NCBI GenBank assembly: GCA_018267575.1
Contig: JAFDYF010000069.1
Location: 124,001-188,000 of the forward strand
DNA from: Bacteroidota bacterium
GTDB taxonomy: Bacteria > Bacteroidota > Bacteroidia > Chitinophagales > Chitinophagaceae
Direction: 5' to 3'
Length of the DNA: 64,000 nucleotides
Position numbers and translations under genes: made by a program. This document shows, in pieces, positions 36,292 through 44,802 of the stretch (position 1 is the stretch's first letter; every line of letters begins with the position of its first letter). The notes below the pieces were generated by a model that had not been told where the DNA came from, did no database searches, and saw only the letters and a list, made by a program, of their open reading frames with translations.

Positions 36292-36912
36292 TTAAAATCT
36301 ATCCGATTTTTCTTTTTTCCACTCGTCCAGCTTAGTAATTTGTTCGGGAGTAAGCACTGACCTAAAATCCTTTTTTTGCTGAATGACCAAGGCCATGATT
36401 TGGCTCTTTTTATCAGAATGAGCCATCGCTTCGTTTTCCTTGATTGTTTTTAATTGTGACCTAAAGTCCTGTGAAATGCTTTTGATTTTTGATACCTGGT
36501 CATCACTCAGGTTGAGCTTGGTTTTCATTTTCTCCAATCGGTGTTCGCTGCGTTCACGGAATTTGGTTTCGGCCATTTGTCGCATTTCCTTCATTTTTTC
36601 TTTTTGGTCAGGTGTCAAAAGGTTTTGGAAGGCTGCTTTATGCGCTTTCGCTAAATCTGCCTTTTGCTGTTTCCATGACCTTACGGTAATGTCTTCATTT
36701 TTGTTCAACGCTTCCATTTTATTATGGAAGTTCTGGTTGATGGTTTTGAACTCTTGTTTTTGGGCATCCGTAAAATTCAACTGCTTGGATAGGTCATTGA
36801 ACTGATGATGTCGATGCTTATGGTAGGGTGGGGCGGCTTCGTCGTTTTGTTGGGCCTGTACTGCAAAATTGGCTACGATTAAAGTAGCAGCTATTAAAAA
36901 TATTCTTTTCAT
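36292..36912 (-). CDS. Periplasmic Spy/CpxP-like helical protein
   Basis: 206 aa with a signal peptide ending AVQAQ. The mature part is nearly all charged helix with repeated LTxxQ-like motifs: LNFTDAQKQEFKTI, LLTPDQKEKMKEM, LNLSDDQVSKIKSI and VLTPEQITKLDEW. A His-rich stretch (PPYHKHRHHQF) follows the signal and might bind metal. This matches the Spy/CpxP group of periplasmic chaperones and stress sensors. It is followed by its own terminator and so is likely monocistronic. Confidence 0.85.
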   Translation of the reverse strand: MKRIFLIAATLIVANFAVQAQQNDEAAPPYHKHRHHQFNDLSKQLNFTDAQKQEFKTINQNFHNKMEALNKNEDITVRSWKQQKADLAKAHKAAFQNLLTPDQKEKMKEMRQMAETKFRERSEHRLEKMKTKLNLSDDQVSKIKSISQDFRSQLKTIKENEAMAHSDKKSQIMALVIQQKKDFRSVLTPEQITKLDEWKKEKSDRF

Positions 36913-37005
36913 ACAAATAATTTACTCCTTCAGATGCCAACCAAGTGGGAAGGTTTAACGTTGTATGAAATCTTTCGTAAAAGGAAGCTGTAAGGGATGA
37001 GTGGG

Positions 37006-38055
37006 TTAATGACTGTCTTTGTTGGCCAGTTGCCCACAGGCCGCATCAATATCTTTGCCGCGGCTACGCCTTAGGCGAGCATTCACCCTATTTTTTTCTA
37101 GCTGCTTCATAAAGGCTTCCACGGTTTCTTCCTCAGGTTTTTGGAATTTGGCCGCATCGATGGGGTTGTATTCAATAATATTCACTAGGTCGGCAGGCAC
37201 CTGACGATAGATTTTGATGAGTTCATCGGCATCTTTCGGCGAGTCATTAAAATCTTTGAAAAGGATATATTCAAAAGTGATTTCGTTGCCTGTCTGTTTG
37301 TAAAAATAATTGAGTGCCTCTATCAATGATTTGATATTGTTGGTATCATTGATGGGCATAATCTCATGGCGTTTTTGATCATTGGCGGCATGCAATGATA
37401 AGGCCAATTTGAATTTTACTTTATCATCACCCAATTGTCTGATCATTTTTGCTACCCCGGCTGTGGAAACGGTAACTCTTCTAGGGCTCATACCCAGTCC
37501 ATCTGGTGAGGAAATCCTTTCGATTGCTTTCAATACATTATTGTAGTTCAGCAAAGGTTCGCCCATGCCCATAAACACAATATTGGTAAGTTTTTTTTCA
37601 TGCACCCGCTCGGATTGTTGATTAATGAGCACCACTTCATCATAGATCTCATCAAAATCAAGATTGCGTTTTCTATCCATATACCCGGTAGCACAAAACT
37701 TGCAGGTTAGGGAGCAGCCTATCTGGGAAGAAACACAAGCGGTTTTTCTTTCCTCCGTTGGAATTAGAACCCCTTCCACCAAATGGCCATCAAAAGTTTT
37801 GAAACGGCTTTTGATAGTGCCATCTGCACTATATTGGGTAGCATCCACAGTTAATGCGGGAAGACTGAAATCTTCGGAAAGTTTTGCCCTAAGCTCTTTG
37901 CTCAGGTTGGTCATGGCATCAAAACTATGCGCATGTTTCTGCCAAAGCCATTCCCATACCTGCTTCACACGAAATTTTTTTTCGTCGATTTGCTCAAAAT
38001 ATGCTTCTATATCTGCTAGGCTCAAATGCCTGATATTCTTTTTTTCTGTTTTCAT
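37006..38055 (-). CDS. rlmN: 23S rRNA/tRNA adenine-C2 methyltransferase (radical SAM)
   Basis: 349 aa, normal RlmN length. It methylates A2503 of 23S rRNA and A37 of some tRNAs. The radical-SAM cluster motif is CSLTCKFCATG (CxxxCxxC); other landmarks are FVEGVLIP-like LVEGVLIPTEERKTACVSSQIG, NIVFMGMGEPLLNY, RRVTVSTAGV and LALSLHAAND. The C-terminal catalytic Cys is present in DIDAACGQLA. ATG 38055 lies 8 bp from a TATCTTTG promoter box, implying a very short leader. Confidence 0.96.
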   Translation of the reverse strand: MKTEKKNIRHLSLADIEAYFEQIDEKKFRVKQVWEWLWQKHAHSFDAMTNLSKELRAKLSEDFSLPALTVDATQYSADGTIKSRFKTFDGHLVEGVLIPTEERKTACVSSQIGCSLTCKFCATGYMDRKRNLDFDEIYDEVVLINQQSERVHEKKLTNIVFMGMGEPLLNYNNVLKAIERISSPDGLGMSPRRVTVSTAGVAKMIRQLGDDKVKFKLALSLHAANDQKRHEIMPINDTNNIKSLIEALNYFYKQTGNEITFEYILFKDFNDSPKDADELIKIYRQVPADLVNIIEYNPIDAAKFQKPEEETVEAFMKQLEKNRVNARLRRSRGKDIDAACGQLANKDSH

Positions 38056-38062
38056 GAAGCGG

Positions 38063-38070
38063 CAAAGATA
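38063..38070 (-). promoter_or_regulatory. -7 promoter box of rlmN
   Basis: Read on the minus strand, TAtcTTTG matches TAnnTTTG and ends 8 bp before the rlmN start codon. No -33 box at the normal distance is clear. Confidence 0.4.
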
Positions 38071-38185
38071 AGCTAATAAAGGAGAGTGAAGGATAGCTCA
38101 AGGACTGGACATTTAGTTGGTCAAACACACTATTAAAATTCAATTATCTATTTAAGGTCGATAATAGATAAAAGCATCTAGGGTT

Positions 38186-38605
38186 TTATTTTTTTAAGAT
38201 ATGGATGATGTTTTCGAAATCTAATAAAAGGATTAACCCTGCTAAAAAGAAAATACCTGCGCTAATCATTAGTACTTTCAAGGTTTCTCCAGATTTTTTA
38301 CCTTGAATCATGATTTGAGCCGGGTTGTCCACGTTGTAGCAAACAGTAATGGCAGTCCCTTTTTTGGTATTGGTTGAAAAAAAGCTATCAGTCGATTTTT
38401 GGGTATGTGCATCTCCATCCTTTGTTACAAAGCTGACAATTGGAATTTTTTTGAATACATTTTTTGTCTTCTCCATTTCATATCCTAATAATTTCCCTTC
38501 CACTTTTTCAATGTTAGGTGCAAATGTTTTGTATTTTTTTTGGATGCTATAAGCCAGAAAGCAAATGGTGGCACCCATAATCATTAATAATATAAAAGGG
38601 GTCAT
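38186..38605 (-). CDS. DUF3592-like membrane protein
   Basis: 139 aa with two transmembrane helices (about 2-20 and 110-130) flanking a strand-rich soluble loop: KVEGKLLGYEMEKTK, PIVSFVTKDGDAHTQKS, KKGTAITVCYNVDNPAQIMI. That YxVxxPVVxFxTxxG...VxYxPxNPxxA pattern is the DUF3592 signature. Function unknown. Its start overlaps the stop of hisS by 4 bp (ATGA), so it is translationally coupled to it. Confidence 0.8.
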   Translation of the reverse strand: MTPFILLMIMGATICFLAYSIQKKYKTFAPNIEKVEGKLLGYEMEKTKNVFKKIPIVSFVTKDGDAHTQKSTDSFFSTNTKKGTAITVCYNVDNPAQIMIQGKKSGETLKVLMISAGIFFLAGLILLLDFENIIHILKK

Positions 38606-39969
38606 GGTTGGAAATTGAATTTTGATAAGGCTGATTGTTGAATGGTTTGTTGTTCGCCTGATTTGAGATGTTTGATGGTACAGGTTTGTTCTGCCAATTC
38701 TTTGCTGCCAATAATAATAGCGTAGGGGATATTTTTCTTGTCTGCGTATTTGAATTGCTTATCGAATTTGGTATTCTCGTGAAACAACTCGCAGGCAATC
38801 TGTTTCTTTCTCAAATCCTGCATCAGGCTAAAAGCAATCTTGCTTTCTTCCTCACCCAAATTAAAGAAGAGTACTTTGGTACCGCTATAAATGGTTTCTG
38901 GAAACAATTTCAATTCCTCCATTACATCATAGATACGGTCAACCCCAAATGAGATGCCCACGCCAGGGATATTGGGCACTCCGAAAAGACCGGTAAGGTC
39001 ATCATAACGGCCGCCGCCGCCAATGCTGCCCATTTGTACATTTTTTGCCTTTACCTCGTAGATGGTGCCTGTATAATAGTTGAGTCCCCGAGCCAATGTA
39101 AAATCAGCAACCAGTTTGGGTGTATGTACAGCGGGCATGCTACCAATCACGAATGCCAGTTCTTCAACCCCTTTTTTACCAATTTCTGTATGACCGATCA
39201 GTTCGCTAAGTGCTTTCAGTTTTACCTGATTAGAGCCGGCGATGGATAAATATTTTTCTACAATCTGGGTTTGGTCTTTGCCCAATCCTTTTTGTACTAA
39301 TTCTTCCCTCACCTTATCGATACCGATTTTGTCGAGTTTGTCAATAGCCACTGTAATGTCTACCAGTTTGTCGGAAGCGGCACAGGTTTCTGCCAATGCA
39401 GCCAATATTTTCCGGTTATTGATTTTTATCTCCACTTCTATTTTTAGCATGTCAAATGCCTCTGCATATAAACAAGCAAATTCTAGGTCGTTGAGTAAGG
39501 AAGCACTGCCAACCAGGTCGGCATCACATTGGTAAAACTCCCGGTATCGGCCTTTTTGTGGACGGTCAGCCCGCCAAACGGGCTGCATCTGATAGCGTTT
39601 GTACGGAAAGGTTAGTTGCCCATGGTTCATGGCCACGTAGCGGGCAAAGGGAATGGTGAGGTCGTATCGAAGCGCTCTTTCCGTGATTCCTTTGTTGTTT
39701 TTGCCTTCTAAAATTTTTTCAAAATCGGCCCTTACCTGTGCTTCTTTGGAAGGGTTATCCAAACCGTTATTGAGTACTTTAAAAATCAGCTTGTCTCCTT
39801 CCTCTCCATATTTGCCCATGAGCGTTTCGAGGTTCTCCATAGCTGGGGTTTCCAATGGTTGAAAACCGTAAAGGTCAAATACATCACGGATGGTATTTAA
39901 AATATAGTTGCGCTTTCGAACGGTGTCCGCCCCAAAATCCCTAGTGCCTTGTGGTAGTGATGGTTTCAT
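38602..39969 (-). CDS. hisS: Histidyl-tRNA synthetase
   Basis: 455 aa class II synthetase that charges tRNA-His. Motifs: N-terminal SLPQGTRDFG, motif 2 region RYQMQPVWRADRPQKGRYREFYQCDAD, the histidine-binding LARGLNYYTGTIYEV, motif 3 in GVGISFGVDRIYDVM, and a C-terminal anticodon-binding domain (VLFFNLGEE through ELAEQTCTIKHL). It stands between the phosphatase gene 6 bp upstream and the DUF3592 gene. Its tRNA gene is at 14437 in the same window but not linked to it. Confidence 0.97.
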   Translation of the reverse strand: MKPSLPQGTRDFGADTVRKRNYILNTIRDVFDLYGFQPLETPAMENLETLMGKYGEEGDKLIFKVLNNGLDNPSKEAQVRADFEKILEGKNNKGITERALRYDLTIPFARYVAMNHGQLTFPYKRYQMQPVWRADRPQKGRYREFYQCDADLVGSASLLNDLEFACLYAEAFDMLKIEVEIKINNRKILAALAETCAASDKLVDITVAIDKLDKIGIDKVREELVQKGLGKDQTQIVEKYLSIAGSNQVKLKALSELIGHTEIGKKGVEELAFVIGSMPAVHTPKLVADFTLARGLNYYTGTIYEVKAKNVQMGSIGGGGRYDDLTGLFGVPNIPGVGISFGVDRIYDVMEELKLFPETIYSGTKVLFFNLGEEESKIAFSLMQDLRKKQIACELFHENTKFDKQFKYADKKNIPYAIIIGSKELAEQTCTIKHLKSGEQQTIQQSALSKFNFQP

Positions 39970-39975
39970 GCCCTT

Positions 39976-40485
39976 TTAAAAAGGTATTTGTTTGTGACTG
40001 TAATTTTTTTCATTCATTCCCGATACCCCGTTATTATTCTTGGTTAATAGGTGGTCGCAGGCCTCGTCAATCAGTTTATAGACTTCATGATATCCTGATT
40101 CTGGGCCAGACCACGGATCGGGGATATCCATATTTTTTCCCGGAAAGACTTCGTTCATGAGTAGGTCAGCTTTTGCGGGATCAAAATGTTTTTTCGCGAT
40201 TCTTTTCATTTCCCACATCACATCTGCAGCCATCGAATATATTTTATCAAAACGGTCAAAATCTTCCGCCAAAAATTTTCTGGACCGTTGCCTGCTGATA
40301 TCAATGCCATTCAGTTTGGCTACTTTCTGCGAAAGCGGGTGGGGGGCTTCGCCTTCATGCAGCCCATTGGTACTTGCGCTGTCCACCTCCCAATCAAGAC
40401 CCGCCTTTTTTATTTTTTCCTGTAATATTCCTTCGGCTAAAGGGCTACGGCAAATATTGCCAAGGCATACCATCAAAATTTTCAT
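39976..40485 (-). CDS. Low-molecular-weight protein tyrosine phosphatase
   Basis: 169 aa. The P-loop is MVCLGNICRSPLAEG with Cys7 and Arg13 (CX5R), and the general acid lies in IPDPWSGPESGYHEVY. The last 15-20 residues (NNNGVSGMNEKNYSHKQIPF) extend past the usual end of the family. It heads a three-gene minus-strand operon with hisS and a DUF3592 protein. The ATG is 5 bp from a TAATTTTG box, so the mRNA could be leaderless. Arsenate reductase is unlikely, given the DPW acid loop. Confidence 0.94.
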   Translation of the reverse strand: MKILMVCLGNICRSPLAEGILQEKIKKAGLDWEVDSASTNGLHEGEAPHPLSQKVAKLNGIDISRQRSRKFLAEDFDRFDKIYSMAADVMWEMKRIAKKHFDPAKADLLMNEVFPGKNMDIPDPWSGPESGYHEVYKLIDEACDHLLTKNNNGVSGMNEKNYSHKQIPF

Positions 40486-40489
40486 GGCG

Positions 40490-40497
40490 CAAAATTA
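40490..40497 (-). promoter_or_regulatory. -7 promoter box of the phosphatase-hisS operon
   Basis: Read on the minus strand, TAatTTTG matches TAnnTTTG; it ends 5 nt before the start codon, placing the expected transcription start at or next to the ATG. Confidence 0.4.
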
Positions 40498-40523
40498 GGG
40501 AATATGGAGGAAGGAGGGGTAAA

Positions 40524-40579
40524 GAGTCGGGGGTTTAGAGTCGGGAGTCTGTAGTTCAGAGTCGGGAGTTCAGAGTCAA
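40524..40579. repeat. Eight-unit heptamer array (GAGTCGG type)
   Basis: Eight consecutive 7-nt units: gagtcgg, gggttta, gagtcgg, gagtctg, tagttca, gagtcgg, gagttca, gagtcaa. It is one arm of a pair; the opposite-sense arm is at 40660-40694. It lies in the divergent gap between the phosphatase and TonB genes. Confidence 0.85.
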
Positions 40580-40659
40580 GGCTAGATAATTTGATTAACA
40601 TTTGGTATTTGCCCCTGAGGTCTTGCTAGTTGCTGTTAAAAGTCGACAATTTTTACTAA

Positions 40660-40694
40660 GACTCTTGACTTTCAACAAAAGACTTCCGACTCTT
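40660..40694. repeat. Five-unit heptamer array in opposite sense (GACTCTT type)
   Basis: Units gactctt, gactttc, aacaaaa, gacttcc, gactctt, the reverse-complement sense of the array at 40524-40579. The centre unit is degenerate but the 7-nt register is kept. Confidence 0.75.
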
Positions 40695-40780
40695 AGTTAT
40701 GGAATTTGCTTCCATCCGCATCTCATTACCAGCTTGCGCAAGCCGTCTCCATTGTTTCTTCACTTATAAAACCAACTACC

Positions 40781-41611
40781 ATGGAACCTGAAATGATTTT
40801 ACAGGCAGACATACTTGACATTATTTTTGATAACCGCAATAAAGAATATGGTGCTTATGAGTTGCGCAGCCATTATGAAAGCAGGGTAAGGAAATCACTA
40901 TTGATAGTGATGCTTTTATTCATCTCGCTGATTTCGGCTGGCTACCTTAAAAATTATCTGTTCCCAGATTTGAACCACCGAAATGTACGACCTGAAATAC
41001 CAGAAACCACCTTAGTGACTTTAGATAAGGTGAAGCAAGATCCGCTACCAAGACCTGTTATCCGTCCTCAAAAAAAGATGGAACAGATTAAAGACACAAA
41101 GCCAATCATCACGAGGGCGCTTGTGGTTGAACCACCTCCCACGGTAAAGGAACTAGATGGAAAAATGATTTCCTCCAAAAATGAGTTGGGTGACCTGCCG
41201 GGCAAAAGTGATGTTGTGCAACCCAATGGAATGGGCCAGGCTTCTGGTAACCCTGCCCAAACAAGCAGTATGCCAGTGGAAGAAGAAAAAACATTTAGGA
41301 CCGCCGAATATATGCCGGAATACCCGGGCGGAATGGAAGCCTTGAGACGCTTTTTAGCAAAAAACCTTAAAATGCCCAGGGAAGATCTGGAACCTGGTAC
41401 CCATATTACAGAGTTGCTGAGGTTTGTTGTTGACAAAAATGGGGCAGTCACTGATATCGAGATTCTAAAAACGGGAGGAAGGGAATTTGACAAGGAAGTG
41501 GAAAGGGTAATTCGAAAAATGCCAACATGGATACCCGGAAGGCAAAATGGGAGAAATGTGGCCGTTTATTTTCACCTCCCAGTTGTTTTTCAGGTGCCTA
41601 ATGAAAATTAA
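40781..41611 (+). CDS. TonB-like energy transducer
   Basis: 276 aa from ATG 40781; the frame is open to 40706, but the extra 25 residues match nothing and MEPEMILQADILDIIFDNRNKEYGAYELR is the normal Bacteroidota TonB start. One transmembrane helix (about 43-63), a proline-rich periplasmic linker (DPLPRPVIRPQKK) and a C-terminal TonB domain (EYPGGMEALRRFLAKNL, GAVTDIEILKTGGREFDKEVERVI, MPTWIPGRQNG). It passes ion-gradient energy to outer-membrane receptors. ExbB/ExbD genes are not adjacent in the window. Confidence 0.92.
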   Translation: MEPEMILQADILDIIFDNRNKEYGAYELRSHYESRVRKSLLIVMLLFISLISAGYLKNYLFPDLNHRNVRPEIPETTLVTLDKVKQDPLPRPVIRPQKKMEQIKDTKPIITRALVVEPPPTVKELDGKMISSKNELGDLPGKSDVVQPNGMGQASGNPAQTSSMPVEEEKTFRTAEYMPEYPGGMEALRRFLAKNLKMPREDLEPGTHITELLRFVVDKNGAVTDIEILKTGGREFDKEVERVIRKMPTWIPGRQNGRNVAVYFHLPVVFQVPNEN

Positions 41612-41763
41612 AATATGATTAAAATGCCCTGATGTTTTTTGTTATTATAGTTTTTGCAATGAAAAAAATGCGGGTATACATGTACAAAAAAGCAACTAAT
41701 GGGTTTTTTATTAGGCTTAATTCATTAATTTGCTTCGCACACTATAATAATTAAAGATTTATA

Positions 41764-41997
41764 ATGGAAAATGATGCTTTTGATAAAAGAACCAAAGGGT
41801 ATTTGCTGATGCGGTCCATTATGGATTATGGAATGGGTATTTTGATATTTATTCTGGGCTTGTTTTTTATTTTTTCAAATCGGTTAGGGTTCAATTTTAA
41901 TATAGACCCTTTTTATCAGTATTTTTTTTCCGCTCTTTGCTTAGTGTATGGTGCTTGGCGGTTTTATCGTGGGTATAAAAAAAATTATTTCAAGTGA
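41764..41997 (+). CDS. Small two-helix membrane protein
   Basis: 77 aa with two hydrophobic helices (about 18-40 and 50-68), ending FYRGYKKNYFK. I do not recognise a named family. Its stop overlaps the next start (TGATG), so it is translationally coupled to the PstS-like gene and lies between TonB and that gene. The same arrangement of a small membrane protein before a PstS-like protein is common in Bacteroidota Exb/TonB operons, which supports it as a real gene. Confidence 0.7.
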   Translation: MENDAFDKRTKGYLLMRSIMDYGMGILIFILGLFFIFSNRLGFNFNIDPFYQYFFSALCLVYGAWRFYRGYKKNYFK

Positions 41998-42938
41998 TGC
42001 GTTTTTTGAGTGAATATAAAATCAATCGATTATTTGGGTTAATTTGCGTGGGTTCGTTCTTGAGTATTTATTTTGCCGCATGTTCCAGCGGGCCTTCGAA
42101 GTATGTTCAGGAAACGCCTACGAATGGTACCATCAATATCTGTGTGGATGAATCTTTTAAACCAGTGATCGACTCGCAGATCAAAGTTTTTGAATCCTCT
42201 TTTCCCAATGCAAAAATCAATGTTCAGTATGAGTCGGAGGCAGATTGTTTTCGCGATCTCGCCAAGGACAGTACCCGTATGATTATTGTGACCAGGGGGC
42301 TGAACAAACGGGAAGAAAATTTTTATAAGGATTCGATTTCTTATGTTCCCGTTTATGGCCTGCTTGCGTATGATGCCATTGCTATAGTGGTAAACAACAG
42401 TTCAAAGGATACGATTTTGTCAATGAAAGATGTTGAATCCTTGTTAAAAGATAGTAAAGGGGATAAACAAGTGGTGATGGATGGGGTCACAGCTACCAGT
42501 ACGGTCCGTTATGCGATGGACTCTATTTTAAAGGGCCAGCCATTGGGCAAGGATGTAGTGGCAGCCAAATCAAGTGAGGATGTGATTAACTATGTGGCAG
42601 ACCATGAGAATGCGGTCGGATTTGTTGGGGTAAGTTGGGTAGGTGACCCGGAAGATGAACAGCAACTGAATTTTTTGAAAAAAGTAAAACTGGCAGCTGT
42701 CCAGTGCACCAGTTGTTTAGGAGAAACCTATGTATTACCATATCAAGCCAATATTGCGTTGAAACGATATCCATTGATTCGGGGCATTTATTATATTTTA
42801 AAAGAGAATTTCAGTGGTGTTGGTAATAATTTTGTCAATTTCCTGGAATTCGAAAGGGGGCAGTTGATTTTCAAAAGGGCTTATCTTTGGCCAGCCAGGA
42901 TGTCCTTTACGATCCGCGACTCGAAAATCTCTAATTAA
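41997..42938 (+). CDS. PstS-like phosphate/anion substrate-binding lipoprotein
   Basis: 313 aa from ATG 41997; a GTG at 41994 adds one residue. The signal ends in a lipobox (YFAAC, Cys about 29), so it is an envelope lipoprotein. The mature part reads as a periplasmic binding protein type 2 of the PstS kind: INICVDESFKPVIDSQIKVFESSFP, YVPVYGLLAYDAIAIVVNNSS, SAVGFVGVSW-like ENAVGFVGVSWVGD, and YPLIRGIYYILKENFSG. No PstCAB permease is present; it sits in a TonB/TPR operon. It may have a role other than phosphate uptake. Confidence 0.85.
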   Translation: MRFLSEYKINRLFGLICVGSFLSIYFAACSSGPSKYVQETPTNGTINICVDESFKPVIDSQIKVFESSFPNAKINVQYESEADCFRDLAKDSTRMIIVTRGLNKREENFYKDSISYVPVYGLLAYDAIAIVVNNSSKDTILSMKDVESLLKDSKGDKQVVMDGVTATSTVRYAMDSILKGQPLGKDVVAAKSSEDVINYVADHENAVGFVGVSWVGDPEDEQQLNFLKKVKLAAVQCTSCLGETYVLPYQANIALKRYPLIRGIYYILKENFSGVGNNFVNFLEFERGQLIFKRAYLWPARMSFTIRDSKISN

Positions 42939-42983
42939 TATAGGTTTTTAATACATTTACAAATCAAAAAACAGCGGTTTACT

Positions 42984-44663
42984 ATGAAGAAAGTCCGAAT
43001 TTGTTTACTGGCAAGTGTTGTATTTGCAGGAAACGTGCTAATCGCCCAAACTGTTGAACAGGGGCAGAAATTTCTCTACTATGAGCGGTACAAAAGTGCA
43101 AAAGAAACTTTTGAAAAAGTACTAGCATCCAATCCTAATAATATTGACGCAACCTATTGGCTCGGTCAAACATTCTTGACGGCTTCTTCAGGGTCTGGTG
43201 TTCGCGATTCTGTTGCGGCAAAAGCACTTTATCAAAAGGCACTACAGACTAACGGCAGCGCACCTTTACTGTTGGTGGGCATGGGCAATATCGAATTGAG
43301 GGAAGGGAAAGCGGCTGATGCCAAACAGCGTTTTGAAACGGCCATTAGCCTAAGTAAAGGTAAAGATGTGGAGGTGTTCAATGCAATCGGCGAAGCCAAT
43401 GCCGATTCCAAAAATGGGGACGCAGCTTATGCAATCGAAAAATTGAACCAGGCCACACAGGTACGGCGATTTAACAATCCGGCCACCTATACTATTATGG
43501 GTGATGTTTACCGTAGGCTCCTGACCGATGGTGGCAACGCCGTGCTGGCCTACCAAAAAGCATTGGGCTTGGATCCAAAATATGCAGAAGCCAAATATAA
43601 AATTGGCATGATTTATCTGTCACAGCGCAACACCGAGTATTTTTTACCCGCATTTGAAGAAGCCGTTCAGATGGACCCTGCCTATGCGCCAGCTTATTAT
43701 GAACTCTTCTACTATTGGTTCTATCATAATGATGTAAATAAGGCAATTGGATACTGGGACAAATATTTTGCCAATACGGATCCCAAACCTTCTGATGATT
43801 ATGACCGCATCAGTTTTATGTATGCAGCCAAAAAATATCAGGATTGTATTAATGCCTCCCAGCAAAAAATCAGTAGTCTGGGGCAAAATGCCGATCCCAA
43901 ATATTATAAACTGGTAGCTTATTGCTATAGCGACCAAGGGGATTCTGTAGATGCCAAGAATTTTCTTGCACAGTATTTTTCAAAACAGAAAGAAGACGAG
44001 TTTATACCACAGGACTATACTTTTTATGCTCAGGTACTCAGTAAGTTTAAAGGGAATGATTCATTGGTTAGTATAAACTATCAGCAGGCTATCGCCCATG
44101 ATACCGTTCAAGAAGATAAACTGAACTATGCCAAAGAAGCATCGGATGTTGCCAAAAAATTGGGCAATGCTAAAATGTCGGCTGACTGGCTACGCGTATT
44201 ATACAATATGGATAAAAACCCTACAAATGCCGACCTCTACAAAGTAGGATATGCCTATTATCGGGCTGCTGATTATCAGACGGCTGATTCCATTTTCTGT
44301 GGGGTGTATGAGCAAAAATATCCCAATGAGATCTATGGCTATTTATGGTGCGCCAAATCAAAAGTGGCCCAGGACGATTCCTTGGGGTCCAAAGGAACTG
44401 CAGTAGATGCGTATACGAAATTGGCTGAATATGCCAGATCAAGCCCCGATTCGGCAAAATATAAATCCCAAATTTTGGAATCCTATTTCTATTTGGCCGG
44501 TTATTCCAATAATGTTAAGAAGGATAAGGAGGCAGCAATCTCCTATCTGAAAAAAATATTGGAAGTAGACCCTGAAAACTCAACAGCCAAGCAATATCTG
44601 GATATATTGGACAAACCTGTAAAACAGGCTGCACAAAAACCCAGGTCCAAAGCATCGAGATAG
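42984..44663 (+). CDS. Exported tetratricopeptide-repeat protein
   Basis: 559 aa with a signal peptide (about 1-20, ending VLIAQ). Several TPR units are visible, e.g. AKETFEKVLASNPNNIDATYWLGQ, VLAYQKALGLDPKYAEAKYKIGMIYL, AFEEAVQMDPAYAPAYYELF and a last one, AISYLKKILEVDPENSTAKQYLDIL. The tail is basic (KQAAQKPRSKASR). Presumably a periplasmic scaffold working with TonB and the PstS-like lipoprotein, the genes before it (45-bp gap). A strong terminator closes this operon. Confidence 0.88.
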   Translation: MKKVRICLLASVVFAGNVLIAQTVEQGQKFLYYERYKSAKETFEKVLASNPNNIDATYWLGQTFLTASSGSGVRDSVAAKALYQKALQTNGSAPLLLVGMGNIELREGKAADAKQRFETAISLSKGKDVEVFNAIGEANADSKNGDAAYAIEKLNQATQVRRFNNPATYTIMGDVYRRLLTDGGNAVLAYQKALGLDPKYAEAKYKIGMIYLSQRNTEYFLPAFEEAVQMDPAYAPAYYELFYYWFYHNDVNKAIGYWDKYFANTDPKPSDDYDRISFMYAAKKYQDCINASQQKISSLGQNADPKYYKLVAYCYSDQGDSVDAKNFLAQYFSKQKEDEFIPQDYTFYAQVLSKFKGNDSLVSINYQQAIAHDTVQEDKLNYAKEASDVAKKLGNAKMSADWLRVLYNMDKNPTNADLYKVGYAYYRAADYQTADSIFCGVYEQKYPNEIYGYLWCAKSKVAQDDSLGSKGTAVDAYTKLAEYARSSPDSAKYKSQILESYFYLAGYSNNVKKDKEAAISYLKKILEVDPENSTAKQYLDILDKPVKQAAQKPRSKASR

Positions 44664-44688
44664 ATAAAGACTTTTTATTTTAAATTTT

Positions 44689-44730
44689 AGCCCCTTGTCA
44701 CACAATTCGTTGACAAGGGGCTTTTATTTT
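44689..44730 (+). terminator. Rho-independent terminator closing the TonB-TPR operon
   Basis: A 12-bp perfect stem agccccttgtca (44689-44700) / tgacaaggggct (44711-44722), 10-nt loop, then tttatttt. It separates this operon from the nuo promoter. Confidence 0.95.
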
Positions 44731-44750
44731 GCTTTTTATTTTATTATAAA

Positions 44751-44780
44751 TTGTTAATTGAAAGGGCTGCCTTATTTTTG
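44751..44780 (+). promoter_or_regulatory. Promoter of the nuo operon
   Basis: TTG at 44751-44753 (-33) and TAttTTTG at 44773-44780 (-7), 19 bp apart, match the Bacteroidota consensus. Expected start of transcription is about 44786, 17 bp before nuoA. Confidence 0.6.
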
Positions 44781-44802
44781 CTGCCGAAGCAATATTAAAG
44801 AA

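Noticed and set aside
44689..44780. A riboswitch upstream of nuoA
   Set aside because: The only structure is a plain terminator of the preceding operon, and the promoter lies downstream of it, leaving a leader of under 20 nt.
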